A stretch of DNA of 64,000 bases from Aquimarina sp. AU58 (GCF_900312745.1 NZ_OMPD01000014.1:186001-250000); one strand, 5' to 3'. Counted from the first letter of the stretch, positions 19,861 to 29,584 are shown. Translations and numbers: made by a program. The notes: a model not told the origin generated them from the letters alone.

Positions 19861-20493
19861 ATGAAAGCACATACTAAAGAAACACAGGCCGCAGTTACTC
19901 CGCAAACTGCACTACAGATGCTTAAAGAAGGAAATCAGAGATTTCAGGATAAGCGTATGGCAGATAGAAACCTTTTAGATCAGGTAAGTGATACTAAAGG
20001 AGGACAATATCCTTTTGCTACAATCCTTAGTTGTATAGATTCAAGAGTTTCTTCAGAATTAATTTTTGATCAGGGGATTGGGGATATTTTTAGCGCTCGT
20101 GTAGCTGGTAATTTTGTTAATGAAGATATTCTGGGTAGTATGGAGTTTGCCTGTAAGCTTGCAGGAACAAAACTAGTTGTGGTATTAGGACATACTGCAT
20201 GTGGAGCCGTAAAGGGAGCATGCGATGATGCAAAACTAGGAAATCTTACAGCTTTATTAAGTAAAATTAAGCCTGCAGTTGCCGCGGTTGCAGAACCAGC
20301 CGCTCCTGCTGAAAGAACTTCTAAAAATATTAATTTTGTAAATGAAGTAGCTGTAAAAAATGTAGAGATGACCATCAATAATATAAGAAACCAAAGTGAA
20401 GTCCTTCGTGAGATGGAAGCCAATGATGAAATTAAGATTATTGGTGGTATGTACGATATTAGTGACGGAAGTGTCAAGTTTTTTGAAGGATAG
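19861..20493 (+). CDS. beta-class carbonic anhydrase
   Basis: Zinc enzyme of 210 residues interconverting CO2 and bicarbonate. The beta-class zinc ligands Cys58, His111 and Cys114 are present, as is the Asp60-Arg62 dyad in CIDSR. No signal peptide is seen, so it is cytoplasmic. It lies between two SulP genes on the same strand: imported bicarbonate could be converted or retained for anaplerotic carboxylation. Confidence 0.95.
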   Translation: MKAHTKETQAAVTPQTALQMLKEGNQRFQDKRMADRNLLDQVSDTKGGQYPFATILSCIDSRVSSELIFDQGIGDIFSARVAGNFVNEDILGSMEFACKLAGTKLVVVLGHTACGAVKGACDDAKLGNLTALLSKIKPAVAAVAEPAAPAERTSKNINFVNEVAVKNVEMTINNIRNQSEVLREMEANDEIKIIGGMYDISDGSVKFFEG

Positions 20494-20516
20494 GACTCCT
20501 AAAATTTTATTAAAAT

Positions 20517-20549
20517 AATACCGATGCTACTTAGTGTCGGTATTTTTTT
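20517..20549 (+). terminator. rho-independent terminator after carbonic anhydrase
   Basis: Stem AATACCGA / TCGGTATT (8 bp) with a 12-base loop, followed by a T run. It lies 23 bases after the stop codon, before the second SulP gene, so that gene may have its own promoter or depend on read-through. Confidence 0.8.
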
Positions 20550-20590
20550 AGTATTTTTTAGAAAGTTTTAACAAAAACCAGAATATATAA

Positions 20591-22477
20591 ATGAAAGGAT
20601 TTTTCAGTAATTTGAAAGGAGATGCCTTTGGTGGATTAACGGCAGGTATCGTCGCATTGCCTTTGGCTTTGGCCTTTGGAGTGTCATCGGGATTAGGACC
20701 AACAGCTGGACTGTATGGTGCAATTTTCATTAGTTTTTTTGCAGCTTTTTTTGGTGGTACAAACACACAAATTTCGGGCCCAACTGCCCCTATGACTGCG
20801 GTAAGTATGGTTGTTATTGCTGGAATTATTGCAGCCAATGATGGTAGTGTTGAAAAAGCCCTTCCGGCGATCTTAACAGTTTTCTTGTTGAGTGGATTGA
20901 TGCAAATAGGATTAGGAGCTATTGGTTTGGGTAAATACATTAGATATATTCCATATCCTGTAGTTTCTGGGTTTATGACAGCAATTGGTGTCATCATTTT
21001 ACTTACGCAAATATTACCTTCATTTGGTTATTACCCAAAAGAAGATGCAGAGTTTGTAGCTCAATTCAAACCAGAGGCAGAAGAAGTAATCCTCGAAAAT
21101 ATTCTTAAAGAAGAAGCTGCAGAAGATATTTTGGTACTCGAAGATTTTAAAGAAACCATCTCAAGAGCAGAAAAAATTACACAGGATGATATCCTGCAAG
21201 AATCTCAAACCCTGGCAGCAAAAGAAGCTTCAGGTGCTTTAGGAGCTATTAAAGTCCTTCCAAGAGTTATGAGAAACATCAATTGGTTAGAGTTATTGCT
21301 GGCTATTGGTACTATTATTATTATCTATGGCTTTAAACGTATTACCAGGGCGGTACCAAGTACTCTGGTTTCATTGATAGTGATGTCTGGTATTGCTTAT
21401 GGTTTTGGGTTAGACTATAGACCTATAGAAGAAATTCCAAGCGGATTACCTATTCCTAAATGGGAGATATTTACTGGATTTAGTCTAGCTAGTATTACTC
21501 CTTATATTTTTACAGCACTTACATTGGCATTATTAGGAGCGATAGATTCGTTATTGACCAGTGTAGTGGCAGATAATATGACTAAAACCAAACATAAACC
21601 TAATAAAGAATTAGTAGGACAGGGAATAGGAAACAGTATCGCAGCATTGTTTGGAGGTATTCCTGGTGCTGGTGCTACTATCAGAACAGTGGTAAATATT
21701 AATTCTGGTGGTAAAACTAAATTGTCAGGAATGATTGCTGGGTTAGTGTTGTTTATTGTTATGATAGGACTTGCTCCGGTAGCTTCAAAAATACCTGCTG
21801 CAGTACTTGCAGGAATATTGATTACTGTAGGGATTGGTGTAATGGATTATAAAGGGTTAAAAGCTATACCAAGTTTACCAAGAGATATCAAGGTAGGGCC
21901 TGTTAAGTTAAGTTCTGAAGTATTGGTTATGTTAATCGTGTTGGTATTGTCTACCTTCTGGAACCTGGTTTACGCTGTTGGAATCGGATTAGTGATCGCA
22001 TCACTTATGTTTATGAAAAAAATCGGGGATCTTACCGCAGAGCGTTCTGATGTGAAATCACTTAAAGAAGAAGCATGGAAAGATGAAAAAGGTTTCCCTA
22101 CTAAACTAAAAGAAGAAGTATTTATCAAACATCTTAAAGGTCCATTATTCTTTGGTTCTACGAGTGATTTTCAGCAATTGGCCGCTCAGATCCCAGACAC
22201 TTCTTCTGTGGTGATTATGCGTTTAGATCGTATGCAATATATGGATCAATCTGGTCTATATGCAATGGAAGAAATGATTATGGATTTACAGCAAAAGGGC
22301 ATCAAAGTTCTTTTTGTAGGATTACTAAATCAACCAAGATATATGATGGAACGAATTGATATCATTCCAGATTTGGTTCCTTCTACCTACATATTTGAAG
22401 ATTTTGATTCCTGTATTGCCTATTTAGGAAATATCGTAGAAGATACAGTGTCGAGTATTTCATTTGATGAAGATTAA
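20591..22477 (+). CDS. SulP-family transporter with STAS domain and acidic insertion
   Basis: SulP transporter of 628 residues. The N-terminal core (GLTAGIVALPLALAFGV) is followed by an unusual hydrophilic, Glu-rich insertion (about 150-228) between membrane helices. The core then resumes, with a STAS domain at about 500-600. It is longer than its neighbour SulP mainly because of the insertion. Bicarbonate is the likely substrate by context, not proven. Confidence 0.9.
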   Translation: MKGFFSNLKGDAFGGLTAGIVALPLALAFGVSSGLGPTAGLYGAIFISFFAAFFGGTNTQISGPTAPMTAVSMVVIAGIIAANDGSVEKALPAILTVFLLSGLMQIGLGAIGLGKYIRYIPYPVVSGFMTAIGVIILLTQILPSFGYYPKEDAEFVAQFKPEAEEVILENILKEEAAEDILVLEDFKETISRAEKITQDDILQESQTLAAKEASGALGAIKVLPRVMRNINWLELLLAIGTIIIIYGFKRITRAVPSTLVSLIVMSGIAYGFGLDYRPIEEIPSGLPIPKWEIFTGFSLASITPYIFTALTLALLGAIDSLLTSVVADNMTKTKHKPNKELVGQGIGNSIAALFGGIPGAGATIRTVVNINSGGKTKLSGMIAGLVLFIVMIGLAPVASKIPAAVLAGILITVGIGVMDYKGLKAIPSLPRDIKVGPVKLSSEVLVMLIVLVLSTFWNLVYAVGIGLVIASLMFMKKIGDLTAERSDVKSLKEEAWKDEKGFPTKLKEEVFIKHLKGPLFFGSTSDFQQLAAQIPDTSSVVIMRLDRMQYMDQSGLYAMEEMIMDLQQKGIKVLFVGLLNQPRYMMERIDIIPDLVPSTYIFEDFDSCIAYLGNIVEDTVSSISFDED

Positions 22478-22490
22478 AAACTATTAAGAC

Positions 22491-22533
22491 ATAAAACAAG
22501 AAGATCCAGCTTTTCTGGATCTTCTTGTTTTAT
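22491..22533. terminator. strong bidirectional terminator
   Basis: Perfect 19-bp stem (ATAAAACAAGAAGATCCAG and its complement) with a 5-base loop, flanked by A and T runs. It separates the convergent SulP and CvpA genes, reaching the first base of the CvpA stop codon. Confidence 0.92.
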
Positions 22534-23039
22534 TAAATCTCTTGTTCTTTCTTGTCAACATTTTTCAGGATATCAGGCAATATCATTGGTGCCAACTTCC
22601 GAACAGGAGTGTATAATACAGAAGAATTAAGCGTTTCTTCTTTAATGATAGTAATATTTCTATTTAAGGCATCTATAAAAATAATAATAACACTGGCGAT
22701 AAATGCCATTTTCAGCACTCCAAAAGCACCGCCCAAGAGTTTATTTAAAATACCAAGTGCAGCGTAATCTGCTATCTTAGTAAGAATTTTACCAGCTAAA
22801 GAAACAAGGATAACCACTACAATAAAAGTTATCGCAAAAGCTACTAATTTCATAGCTCCTTCTTGCCAATTTACATATTGTTGAAGATATCCCCCAACAA
22901 TATGCGAGAAGTGAACAGCAATATAGATACCTACTATAAGAGCAATAAGAGAAGCTAATGAGGAAAACAACCCTTTACTAAATCCTTTTATTAATCCCCA
23001 TAACAAAAGAATTCCTAAAATAATATCGATGTAATTCAT
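22533..23039 (-). CDS. CvpA-family membrane protein
   Basis: Inner-membrane protein of 168 residues from the Met at 23039 (the frame is open to 23093, but this start begins the family's usual MNYIDIILGILL). Four hydrophobic helices match the CvpA family (colicin V production), with the GxxKGFxKGL motif after the first helix. In other bacteria the family affects envelope homeostasis; its molecular role is unclear. Confidence 0.9.
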   Translation of the reverse strand: MNYIDIILGILLLWGLIKGFSKGLFSSLASLIALIVGIYIAVHFSHIVGGYLQQYVNWQEGAMKLVAFAITFIVVVILVSLAGKILTKIADYAALGILNKLLGGAFGVLKMAFIASVIIIFIDALNRNITIIKEETLNSSVLYTPVRKLAPMILPDILKNVDKKEQEI

Positions 23040-23188
23040 TAATAAATGATTATTGAATCTCAAATATAATTCTTTCTGTGTATAAGTACACATTCAATTT
23101 TGCTTTGTGAGATATACTCTTACTAGAATTTGTTTTGATAAATGATATTCCTAAAAAGATGATATTTTAAATTTTTTATATATTTAGC

Positions 23189-23206
23189 ATATTATATATA
23201 TAATAT
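23189..23206. promoter_or_regulatory. AT-only palindrome upstream of the toxin-antitoxin pair
   Basis: A perfect 18-bp palindrome made only of A and T ends 6 bases before the antitoxin start codon. It is a plausible autoregulatory operator for the ribbon-helix-helix-like antitoxin. Low complexity means it could be chance. Confidence 0.4.
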
Positions 23207-23211
23207 ATACT

Positions 23212-23454
23212 ATGAGAAAAATAATAGATATTGATGAGCAAATAATCCCTAAACTTAAGATTATAGCAGCAATAGAGGGATCTAGCGTGAAAAAAATTAT
23301 GGAAAAGGCCATCATCCAATATATAGAACAAAAACAAAAAGAACAGATGGATTCACTGTCTTTGGATCAAAAGGAGGACTTAGGGTTATTGCTTTTAATG
23401 CAACAGGCAAATGCACAGGTCACAGTAAGTGAAGAAGAATTATTTAATTCCTAG
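23212..23454 (+). CDS. putative antitoxin (ribbon-helix-helix-like)
   Basis: Protein of 80 residues. The N-terminal half (about 1-45: a short strand MRKIIDIDEQI, then two helices with VKKIMEKAIIQYIE) fits a ribbon-helix-helix fold; the C-terminal half is a charged helix that could bind the toxin. The next gene starts 5 bases later and encodes a RelE/ParE-like protein, so this is most likely the antitoxin of a type II pair. Confidence 0.75.
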   Translation: MRKIIDIDEQIIPKLKIIAAIEGSSVKKIMEKAIIQYIEQKQKEQMDSLSLDQKEDLGLLLLMQQANAQVTVSEEELFNS

Positions 23455-23459
23455 CAGAC

Positions 23460-23735
23460 ATGGTACTAAAAACCTCTTCACAATTTGCAAAAGATTTTAA
23501 AAGCGTTAAAGATGTTTCGTTACGGCATAAGGTGAAAGATGTTCTGGAATCATTAAAAACTGCCAAAAATGTAAATGATGTACCGCATTTCAAAACAATA
23601 AGTGGTAATGATAAGGCATACAAGATGGGCATAGGGTTTTACTATTTGGTAGGAATTATAACATCAGAACAGGAAATAACATTGATGCGATTATTACATC
23701 GGGATGAGGTTCTGCAAATCATTAAAAACACCTAA
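23460..23735 (+). CDS. RelE/ParE-family toxin
   Basis: Protein of 91 residues with a RelE/ParE-type fold: basic helices (SQFAKDFKSVKDVSLRHKV), central strands with KTISGNDKAYKMGIGFYYLVG, and a C-terminal strand ending LMRLLHRDEVLQII. Known relatives cut mRNA at the ribosome or poison gyrase; which applies is not evident. The stop overlaps that of the convergent TonB receptor gene by 4 bases. No terminator lies between them. Confidence 0.78.
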   Translation: MVLKTSSQFAKDFKSVKDVSLRHKVKDVLESLKTAKNVNDVPHFKTISGNDKAYKMGIGFYYLVGIITSEQEITLMRLLHRDEVLQIIKNT

Positions 23736-26299
23736 AAATAGATTCTTAAAACTACATTAGGAGTAATTCCTAAGGATTCTTGCTGCAATCTATCCAATTC
23801 TATTTCTCCGGTAGTCGCATTATCATCTACCCTATAGCTTATAGAGATAGGCACTTGTCTATTATATATATTTTGTATTGAAGCTCCTATTTGCCCTTTC
23901 CAATTACTAGTTTTGTTGAAATCAAATCGATAAATGGCAGAGATATCTAACCTATGATATTCTGGTAAACGCTTTGCATTGGCAGCTCCATATTCAATCT
24001 CGTCGTTTACAAGATCAGCATCGGTAAAAGGAGCTCCAGATCGCCATAACCAACCCAAAGAAAATTCCCAATCATTAATTTCATATGTATTAGAAATTCT
24101 AAAATTATGAGTGATGTCGTTATTCCCAGAGAAAGAGGTTTCCTGTATTTCAGGAAAAGTATATTTGATATCGTTAAAAGTATATCCTATCCAGGTTCGA
24201 AAATTTTCGAACTTCTTTTTTAATAATATATCGATTCCATAAATTATACTTTCTCCTGTAGATAAATCACTATTAATAGTATTAAATCCGTTGGTGACTG
24301 ATGTTAGACCATCAATATTTTTATAATAACCATCAACCTCAAAATTCCAACCTTTTTTAGAGAATAATAGCCCTGTAGAAAACTGAGTACTTTTTAATAC
24401 AGGAACTTCTTGATTGGCATGTATCCATAAATTATTTTCCAGGCGAAGCTGGGTGTCTTCAAACTCGATTAATTGACTTATTGGTTGATATCTAAGTTCT
24501 CCTGTTGCTTTTATTCTTAAAAGATTAGTAATAGGATACTCAATATTTACTCTGGGCTCAATATACAATTGATCGATTATTGAATAATGAGATGTTCTTA
24601 TTCCAAGATTGATAAAACTCTTGTTTTTTGGTAAAAACTTATAGCTTGCATATATAGTATTTGCATTGTTTTTTACGCTACCTGACTCATTTATCGGTGT
24701 TTCAAATTCAGCTTCTCTTGTGATTGCATAAGACACTTCACTATTAGAAAATTGGTACCCCAACATGAGTGAATTTTTGGTGTTAAGGTCATAGGTGATA
24801 TTAAAATCTAATCCAACATCTTTTACGGTATTCTTTCTAACCGATTGTCTTTCTATCTGTAATTCTTGCCTTTCGGTAAACAAGTAATCAGAATCATACT
24901 TAGAATAATATGCTTTTAAACTATGATGAAAATACTCTAGTTTAGTGCCTTCCCAGGAAAGACTAGCTCCCTTATTTTGAATTTCAAGATCATCGGTAAT
25001 CAAATCTTCATCATCGTTAATTTCGAAAGCAAGATCATTGTTGGTATAAATGGTACTCGCTAAAATTTTGTCATTTTCTGAAGCGTCAATAATTAGTTTT
25101 GCACTGGCATCATAAAAGAAAAAATTATTTTTGGCAATTGCTTCTTCCCGTTCTTCTTCATCGTCATCCTCTTCTTCACCTGTTACTGGTGTTTGATTGG
25201 GGTTCTCGACTATTTTTGTATTCTGAAATACTTTTTCAGAAAGCGCATTATAGGTTGGAGTTTCAAAAATATCGGTATAAGATCGTCTAGCAGAAAGTAT
25301 CAAACCTACAGGTTTTGTTACAGGAACTTTCATAAAAATATCGGCATGAGTACCATTGACTCCTGCACCACCACTAAATTTTTTAGGTATCTTTTTATCA
25401 CTAGAAATATCAATAACACCCGATACTCTATCGCCATATTTTGGATCTGCACCTCCTTTAAATATTTTGGCACTATTAACTACATTAGGGTTAAAAGCAG
25501 AAAACATTCCGAAGAAATGACCGGTGTTATACATTTTTATATCATCCCAAAGTACCAGATTCTGATCTGGTGATCCACCTCGAATTTGTATTCCTGTTGC
25601 GGTTTCGTCGGGACTGTTTATTCCAGGAATAAGTTGGATACTTTGAAAAATATCAGGTTCGCTTTGACCGGGAAGAATACCAATTTCTTCATTCGAAATT
25701 CTAAATGAGCCGTCAATGTTTTTGTCAATTCCGGTAGTAATGTATTCTACAATAAGCACTTCTGCCAAAGAGGTGCTTTCGATAAAAAGTTGAATTCTGG
25801 GACAACTTGAAGCTTTAAAAGAAGAAGCCTTCATCACTTTGTCTTTATAACCAACATACTGTATGGTGATCGATTCGTTCTGATCGATAGTTCCTAACTG
25901 AAAAAAACCATCATCATTAGCAATTGTACCTGTTTTAGTACTTTCAATACTTATAGAGGCATAGGAGAGAGGTTCGTTGGTAGTTTCGTCGAAGAGATAT
26001 CCACAAACTTCAACTTTATTGCTGGGAGAACTAACAACCACCTGTCTATCTGATATTTTTTTAAAATTAAGATGTGTTAGTGTTTTTAAAGTAATCAAAA
26101 CCTCGTCCAACGGAGTATTGTTAATAGCCAATGTAATGACCTTGTTTTTTACGGTTTCATTACTGAATGAAAAAATGAGATCATACGATTCTGATAACTC
26201 GTTAAGCACCTGTTGTAAAGGTGTCTCATTGTAGCTTTTGGTGATTTGTGCTTGTATAGAACATGTGCAAAAAAGTAAGAGTAGCAGAGTTTTTTTCAT
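23732..26299 (-). CDS. TonB-dependent receptor/transducer (FecA-like)
   Basis: Outer-membrane receptor of 855 residues. Signal peptide (1-17), STN signalling domain (about 20-70, including FSFSNETVKNKVITLAI), CarboxypepD-regulatory-like domain (about 92-180), plug domain with ISNEEIGILPGQSEPDIFQS and IRGGSPDQNLVLWD, then the beta-barrel to a terminal aromatic YF. The STN domain and the upstream FecR and sigma genes mean it signals through the anti-sigma factor when loaded. The ligand is unknown; no substrate-binding SusD partner is present. Confidence 0.93.
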   Translation of the reverse strand: MKKTLLLLLFCTCSIQAQITKSYNETPLQQVLNELSESYDLIFSFSNETVKNKVITLAINNTPLDEVLITLKTLTHLNFKKISDRQVVVSSPSNKVEVCGYLFDETTNEPLSYASISIESTKTGTIANDDGFFQLGTIDQNESITIQYVGYKDKVMKASSFKASSCPRIQLFIESTSLAEVLIVEYITTGIDKNIDGSFRISNEEIGILPGQSEPDIFQSIQLIPGINSPDETATGIQIRGGSPDQNLVLWDDIKMYNTGHFFGMFSAFNPNVVNSAKIFKGGADPKYGDRVSGVIDISSDKKIPKKFSGGAGVNGTHADIFMKVPVTKPVGLILSARRSYTDIFETPTYNALSEKVFQNTKIVENPNQTPVTGEEEDDDEEEREEAIAKNNFFFYDASAKLIIDASENDKILASTIYTNNDLAFEINDDEDLITDDLEIQNKGASLSWEGTKLEYFHHSLKAYYSKYDSDYLFTERQELQIERQSVRKNTVKDVGLDFNITYDLNTKNSLMLGYQFSNSEVSYAITREAEFETPINESGSVKNNANTIYASYKFLPKNKSFINLGIRTSHYSIIDQLYIEPRVNIEYPITNLLRIKATGELRYQPISQLIEFEDTQLRLENNLWIHANQEVPVLKSTQFSTGLLFSKKGWNFEVDGYYKNIDGLTSVTNGFNTINSDLSTGESIIYGIDILLKKKFENFRTWIGYTFNDIKYTFPEIQETSFSGNNDITHNFRISNTYEINDWEFSLGWLWRSGAPFTDADLVNDEIEYGAANAKRLPEYHRLDISAIYRFDFNKTSNWKGQIGASIQNIYNRQVPISISYRVDDNATTGEIELDRLQQESLGITPNVVLRIYF

Positions 26300-26377
26300 T
26301 GTATGGTTGGGTTTTAGAGAATTCTAAAACGTTAAGATTCTTAAATAATTAATGTGCGAATTGATTGATTTCTGAAA

Positions 26378-27280
26378 CTAGGGTACCGATAGTAAAACAG
26401 TAGTCCCGTTAACTACATATTCTATCCCCATAGGAACTAATACTGATTCTAGGGCAATACTTAGATCATTATAATTAAACCCACCTGTAAACAACTGATT
26501 CTGATTAATTTTATCACGTCTAAAAGTTATATCATATTGCCTCTCTAATTCATCCAATACATGTATTAATGGAACACTATTAAAAATGCTCTCTCCTTTT
26601 TTCCACAAAGGCTCCTGATCTGTTATGGTTTCGTCTATAAGTTTTTTGTCTTTTAACGAAACACCATTCCCTTTTTGTAATATCTTTTGTTGGTTATCTT
26701 GTGTCGATACCCGAACTTTTCCTTCATAGCAAGCTACACTAAATTCGGCAGCTCTACTCTTTACATTAAACTGAGTTCCTAAAACTTCGATTTTTCCTAA
26801 TTTGGTGGCTACGGTAAAATTAGAACCAGAAGTTACTTTAAAATATGCTTCTCCTTCTAAGGTGATTTTTCGATTTTGTAACCAGAAAAAACGTCTATGA
26901 GTAAGCGTTGATGCAGCGTTAAGATCCACAGAGCTTCCATCGGGTAAAACAACAGCCAATTGTTGTCCGAGATCTGCTGTATAACTCACCGTATTAAAGA
27001 AAAGCCCAATAATTAATACTATAGAGGCTGCTGCTGTAAAAGTATATACGATTGGCTTTAGGTTAATTACCTTTGCTTTTTTGGGCCGATAAATTTTGCC
27101 TAAAGTTGTTGCTAATGACGGTTGTAGATCAAAAGAAGGAGCTTTAAAATAGGCTAGCCCTTCTACGATTTTTTTATAATCGTCATATTCGGGAAGCTTT
27201 TTTAACTCTTCTAATTCTTCGGGGCTAAGATCGTTATTTAACCACTTTGCCAGATATGTATTTTCCTTTTCGTCGAGCAT
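26378..27280 (-). CDS. FecR-family anti-sigma regulator
   Basis: Inner-membrane protein of 300 residues: cytoplasmic anti-sigma N-terminus (1-70), one transmembrane helix (about 76-96), periplasmic FecR domain (about 105-205, with LPDGSSVDLNAAS and GEAYFKV) and a C-terminal DUF4974 region that resembles an STN domain. It transmits the signal from the TonB receptor to the sigma factor encoded just upstream. Confidence 0.94.
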   Translation of the reverse strand: MLDEKENTYLAKWLNNDLSPEELEELKKLPEYDDYKKIVEGLAYFKAPSFDLQPSLATTLGKIYRPKKAKVINLKPIVYTFTAAASIVLIIGLFFNTVSYTADLGQQLAVVLPDGSSVDLNAASTLTHRRFFWLQNRKITLEGEAYFKVTSGSNFTVATKLGKIEVLGTQFNVKSRAAEFSVACYEGKVRVSTQDNQQKILQKGNGVSLKDKKLIDETITDQEPLWKKGESIFNSVPLIHVLDELERQYDITFRRDKINQNQLFTGGFNYNDLSIALESVLVPMGIEYVVNGTTVLLSVP

Positions 27281-27337
27281 AATTTCTACCTTGTATCAGG
27301 AGAATAACAGCTAAGGTGTAAAATACCCTACCGTCTT

Positions 27338-27850
27338 TTATATATTTTTTACCAATTTTCTTAATTGCTTTAATGCATTATGCATTCTCTTTTCTACAGC
27401 TTTTACCGAAATGTCTAGCATTTCAGCAATTTCATTATATGTTTTCTTATCAATTCTATTGAGTAGAAAAACTTCTCTTTGGCCATCAGAAAGTTCAGAA
27501 ATGGCATTCTGAAGCTTATCCATGAACTCCTTTTCTTCCATCACATAATCCGGAGACTCTATATTTTTGGTGCTACGAGGTATTTTTGCATATTCTAGTC
27601 TTACCTTCTTATGAGCAACTTGATTTAAGAACAAGTTATTAGCAACGGTACACAAAAAACCTTTAGTTCTCTCAAAGATTACCTTTTTACAGTTATCCCA
27701 AAGTTTTATAAATGCCTCTTGCATTACATCTTCTGCTTGTTCCTTATCCCCACATTTGTAGTAAATAAAATTTCTTATATCCTCAGCATGTGTCTCGAAT
27801 AGCTTGGTGAATACGGGTTGTTCACAAACAGATTTTGAGGATTGGGTCAT
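27338..27850 (-). CDS. ECF RNA polymerase sigma factor
   Basis: Sigma-70 family ECF factor of 170 residues. Region 2 includes IRNFIYYKCGDKEQAEDVMQ (about 22-43); region 4 is the helix-turn-helix with YNEIAEMLDISVKAVEKRMH (about 132-153). It is the first gene of the sigma-FecR-receptor cassette. It likely activates transcription of the receptor gene. The C-terminal extension after region 4 is short, as expected. Confidence 0.94.
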   Translation of the reverse strand: MTQSSKSVCEQPVFTKLFETHAEDIRNFIYYKCGDKEQAEDVMQEAFIKLWDNCKKVIFERTKGFLCTVANNLFLNQVAHKKVRLEYAKIPRSTKNIESPDYVMEEKEFMDKLQNAISELSDGQREVFLLNRIDKKTYNEIAEMLDISVKAVEKRMHNALKQLRKLVKNI

Positions 27851-27874
27851 AAAAAAAGAATTTTTTTCGATTTG

Positions 27875-27899
27875 AGGTAGGGTGAAACAGTTCCTACCT
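27875..27899. promoter_or_regulatory. inverted repeat in the divergent sigma / transglutaminase spacer
   Basis: AGGTAGG and CCTACCT (7 bp) flank an 11-base centre, and AACAG and CTGTT form an overlapping second symmetry. It lies between two divergent starts. It may be an operator; there is no further support. Confidence 0.35.
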
Positions 27900-27924
27900 G
27901 TTATTAATCCAAAAATAGCTGATT

Positions 27925-29502
27925 ATGAATTCGAAAACAAATCTTAAAATCGCATTAACTATAATTTCAATAATTGCCATAATCGCAATAGGATTTAAAA
28001 TAAAACCAATTCTCAATAATTATGACAATTTTAATCCTGAAAAAGTTTATAAAGTAAACTACAGGTTTTTTTTTAAATCAGGAGATAAAAACACTTCATT
28101 AAAAACATATATCCCCAGTAGCAACTCTAGACAAAGAATTTCTAATGAAAATATCAAAAATGACAGTACTCTGTCTTTTGTTAAGAAAGAAGAAATTGGC
28201 GAAAATATAAGAGCAATTTGGAACACCAGGGAGAGAAATACATATCATTCTGTAGATTATGAATTTGTTTTCGAAGGAAAAGATAGAAATTTTAGAATCC
28301 CAAAAGTCTTTAATGTTGCATCGGGCAAGTATAGAAAATATCTTAAACCTACAGAAAATATACAATCTGATAATGAAATTATCAATGAATTAGCGACTCA
28401 ACTCGGACAAAACACTAAAAATGACAGAGAAGTAATCAAAAATGTTTTTGAGTATGTATATGCTATTCCTTCTGCACCAATCATTACACTCACAGATGCT
28501 GTAACTACAATCGAACAGAATAGAGCTTCTTGTAATGGAAAAAGCAGATTATTTGTAGCGCTAAGTAGAAATTTGGGATATCCAGCAAGAATAAAAGGTG
28601 GAATTATTGTAGAAAATACAGATAAAAGAACATCCCATGCCTGGGTAGAAGTATTGATTAATGAAACATGGGTTCCTTTTGATGCATTAAATAATCATTT
28701 TGGGTTTTTACCTGCCAATTACTTAGAACTTTATCGAGGAGATAAATCTTTGATTACTCATACTGCGGGCATTCAGTTTGATTATACCTATAAGATGGAA
28801 CAGGTACATCATATTTCTTTCTTAAAAATGAATTCTGAAGAAATTCATAATCTACCAGGTTTTTCTCTTTGGCACCTGATCGATAAAAATGTAATACCAA
28901 CAGGAGCTTTACATCTTTTATTATTACTGCCTATTGGGGGATTTTTGGTTGCTTTTTTAAGAAATATTGTTGGATTAAAAACTTTTGGAGTATTCCTACC
29001 AGTGTTGATAGCCTTTTCTTTATTGCATACAGGTTTTATTTCTGGAATTGCAATTTTTGTGGGACTTATTATGTTTATTGGATTAATATCATATCCTTTT
29101 GATAAGCTAGGGCTGTTATACACTCCAAAAGTGGTGATCTCACTTACTACAATGGTATCTGTGATCCTTTTGGCAACACATTTTGGGGTTAAGAATAACA
29201 TAGAATGGCTTACCAAGTTAACATTCTTCCCTATCATTATCCTTACCATTTCGGCAGAACGCTTCTCACGCTCTACTCTTGAAGACGGATACATAAAGGC
29301 TATCGATAAATTGTTTCAAACTTTAATAGCGACATCAATTTCTTATCTCATACTATCCTGGTCATGGTTACCATCTGTTTTGGTTTTATTTCCTGAAATA
29401 GCTCTTTTAATAATAGCATTGTCCACATTATTAGGGAGATATATTGGGATACGATGGGTAGAATTATTTAGGTTCAAGCCTCTTTTGAAAGCAGAAAAAT
29501 AA
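27925..29502 (+). CDS. transglutaminase-like domain fused to 7TM (Transglut_i_TM / 7TM_transglut)
   Basis: Membrane protein of 525 residues. An N-terminal membrane helix (about 7-26) is followed by an extracytoplasmic transglutaminase-like domain (about 40-270), then about seven hydrophobic helices (about 312-515). The family is named inactive transglutaminase, but here Cys203 (in ASCNGKS), His238 (in SHAWVEV) and Asp253 (in PFDAL) sit at triad-like spacing. It starts an operon with an ATP-grasp ligase and a barrel protein. The peptide or amine substrate is unknown. Confidence 0.85.
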   Translation: MNSKTNLKIALTIISIIAIIAIGFKIKPILNNYDNFNPEKVYKVNYRFFFKSGDKNTSLKTYIPSSNSRQRISNENIKNDSTLSFVKKEEIGENIRAIWNTRERNTYHSVDYEFVFEGKDRNFRIPKVFNVASGKYRKYLKPTENIQSDNEIINELATQLGQNTKNDREVIKNVFEYVYAIPSAPIITLTDAVTTIEQNRASCNGKSRLFVALSRNLGYPARIKGGIIVENTDKRTSHAWVEVLINETWVPFDALNNHFGFLPANYLELYRGDKSLITHTAGIQFDYTYKMEQVHHISFLKMNSEEIHNLPGFSLWHLIDKNVIPTGALHLLLLLPIGGFLVAFLRNIVGLKTFGVFLPVLIAFSLLHTGFISGIAIFVGLIMFIGLISYPFDKLGLLYTPKVVISLTTMVSVILLATHFGVKNNIEWLTKLTFFPIIILTISAERFSRSTLEDGYIKAIDKLFQTLIATSISYLILSWSWLPSVLVLFPEIALLIIALSTLLGRYIGIRWVELFRFKPLLKAEK

Positions 29503-29584
29503 AAAACCACCTTTTTTTGGTAGGGTATATAAACACTCACCTGTTTCTATAGCAAACAAAAAGATAATACTAAAAAATACAAAT

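Noticed and set aside
20070..20477. 135-residue minus-strand frame opposite the carbonic anhydrase
   Set aside because: Fully antisense to a well-supported enzyme; composition is the shadow of that gene.
28845..29294. 149-residue minus-strand frame opposite the 7TM protein
   Set aside because: Shadow of hydrophobic helices on the plus strand.
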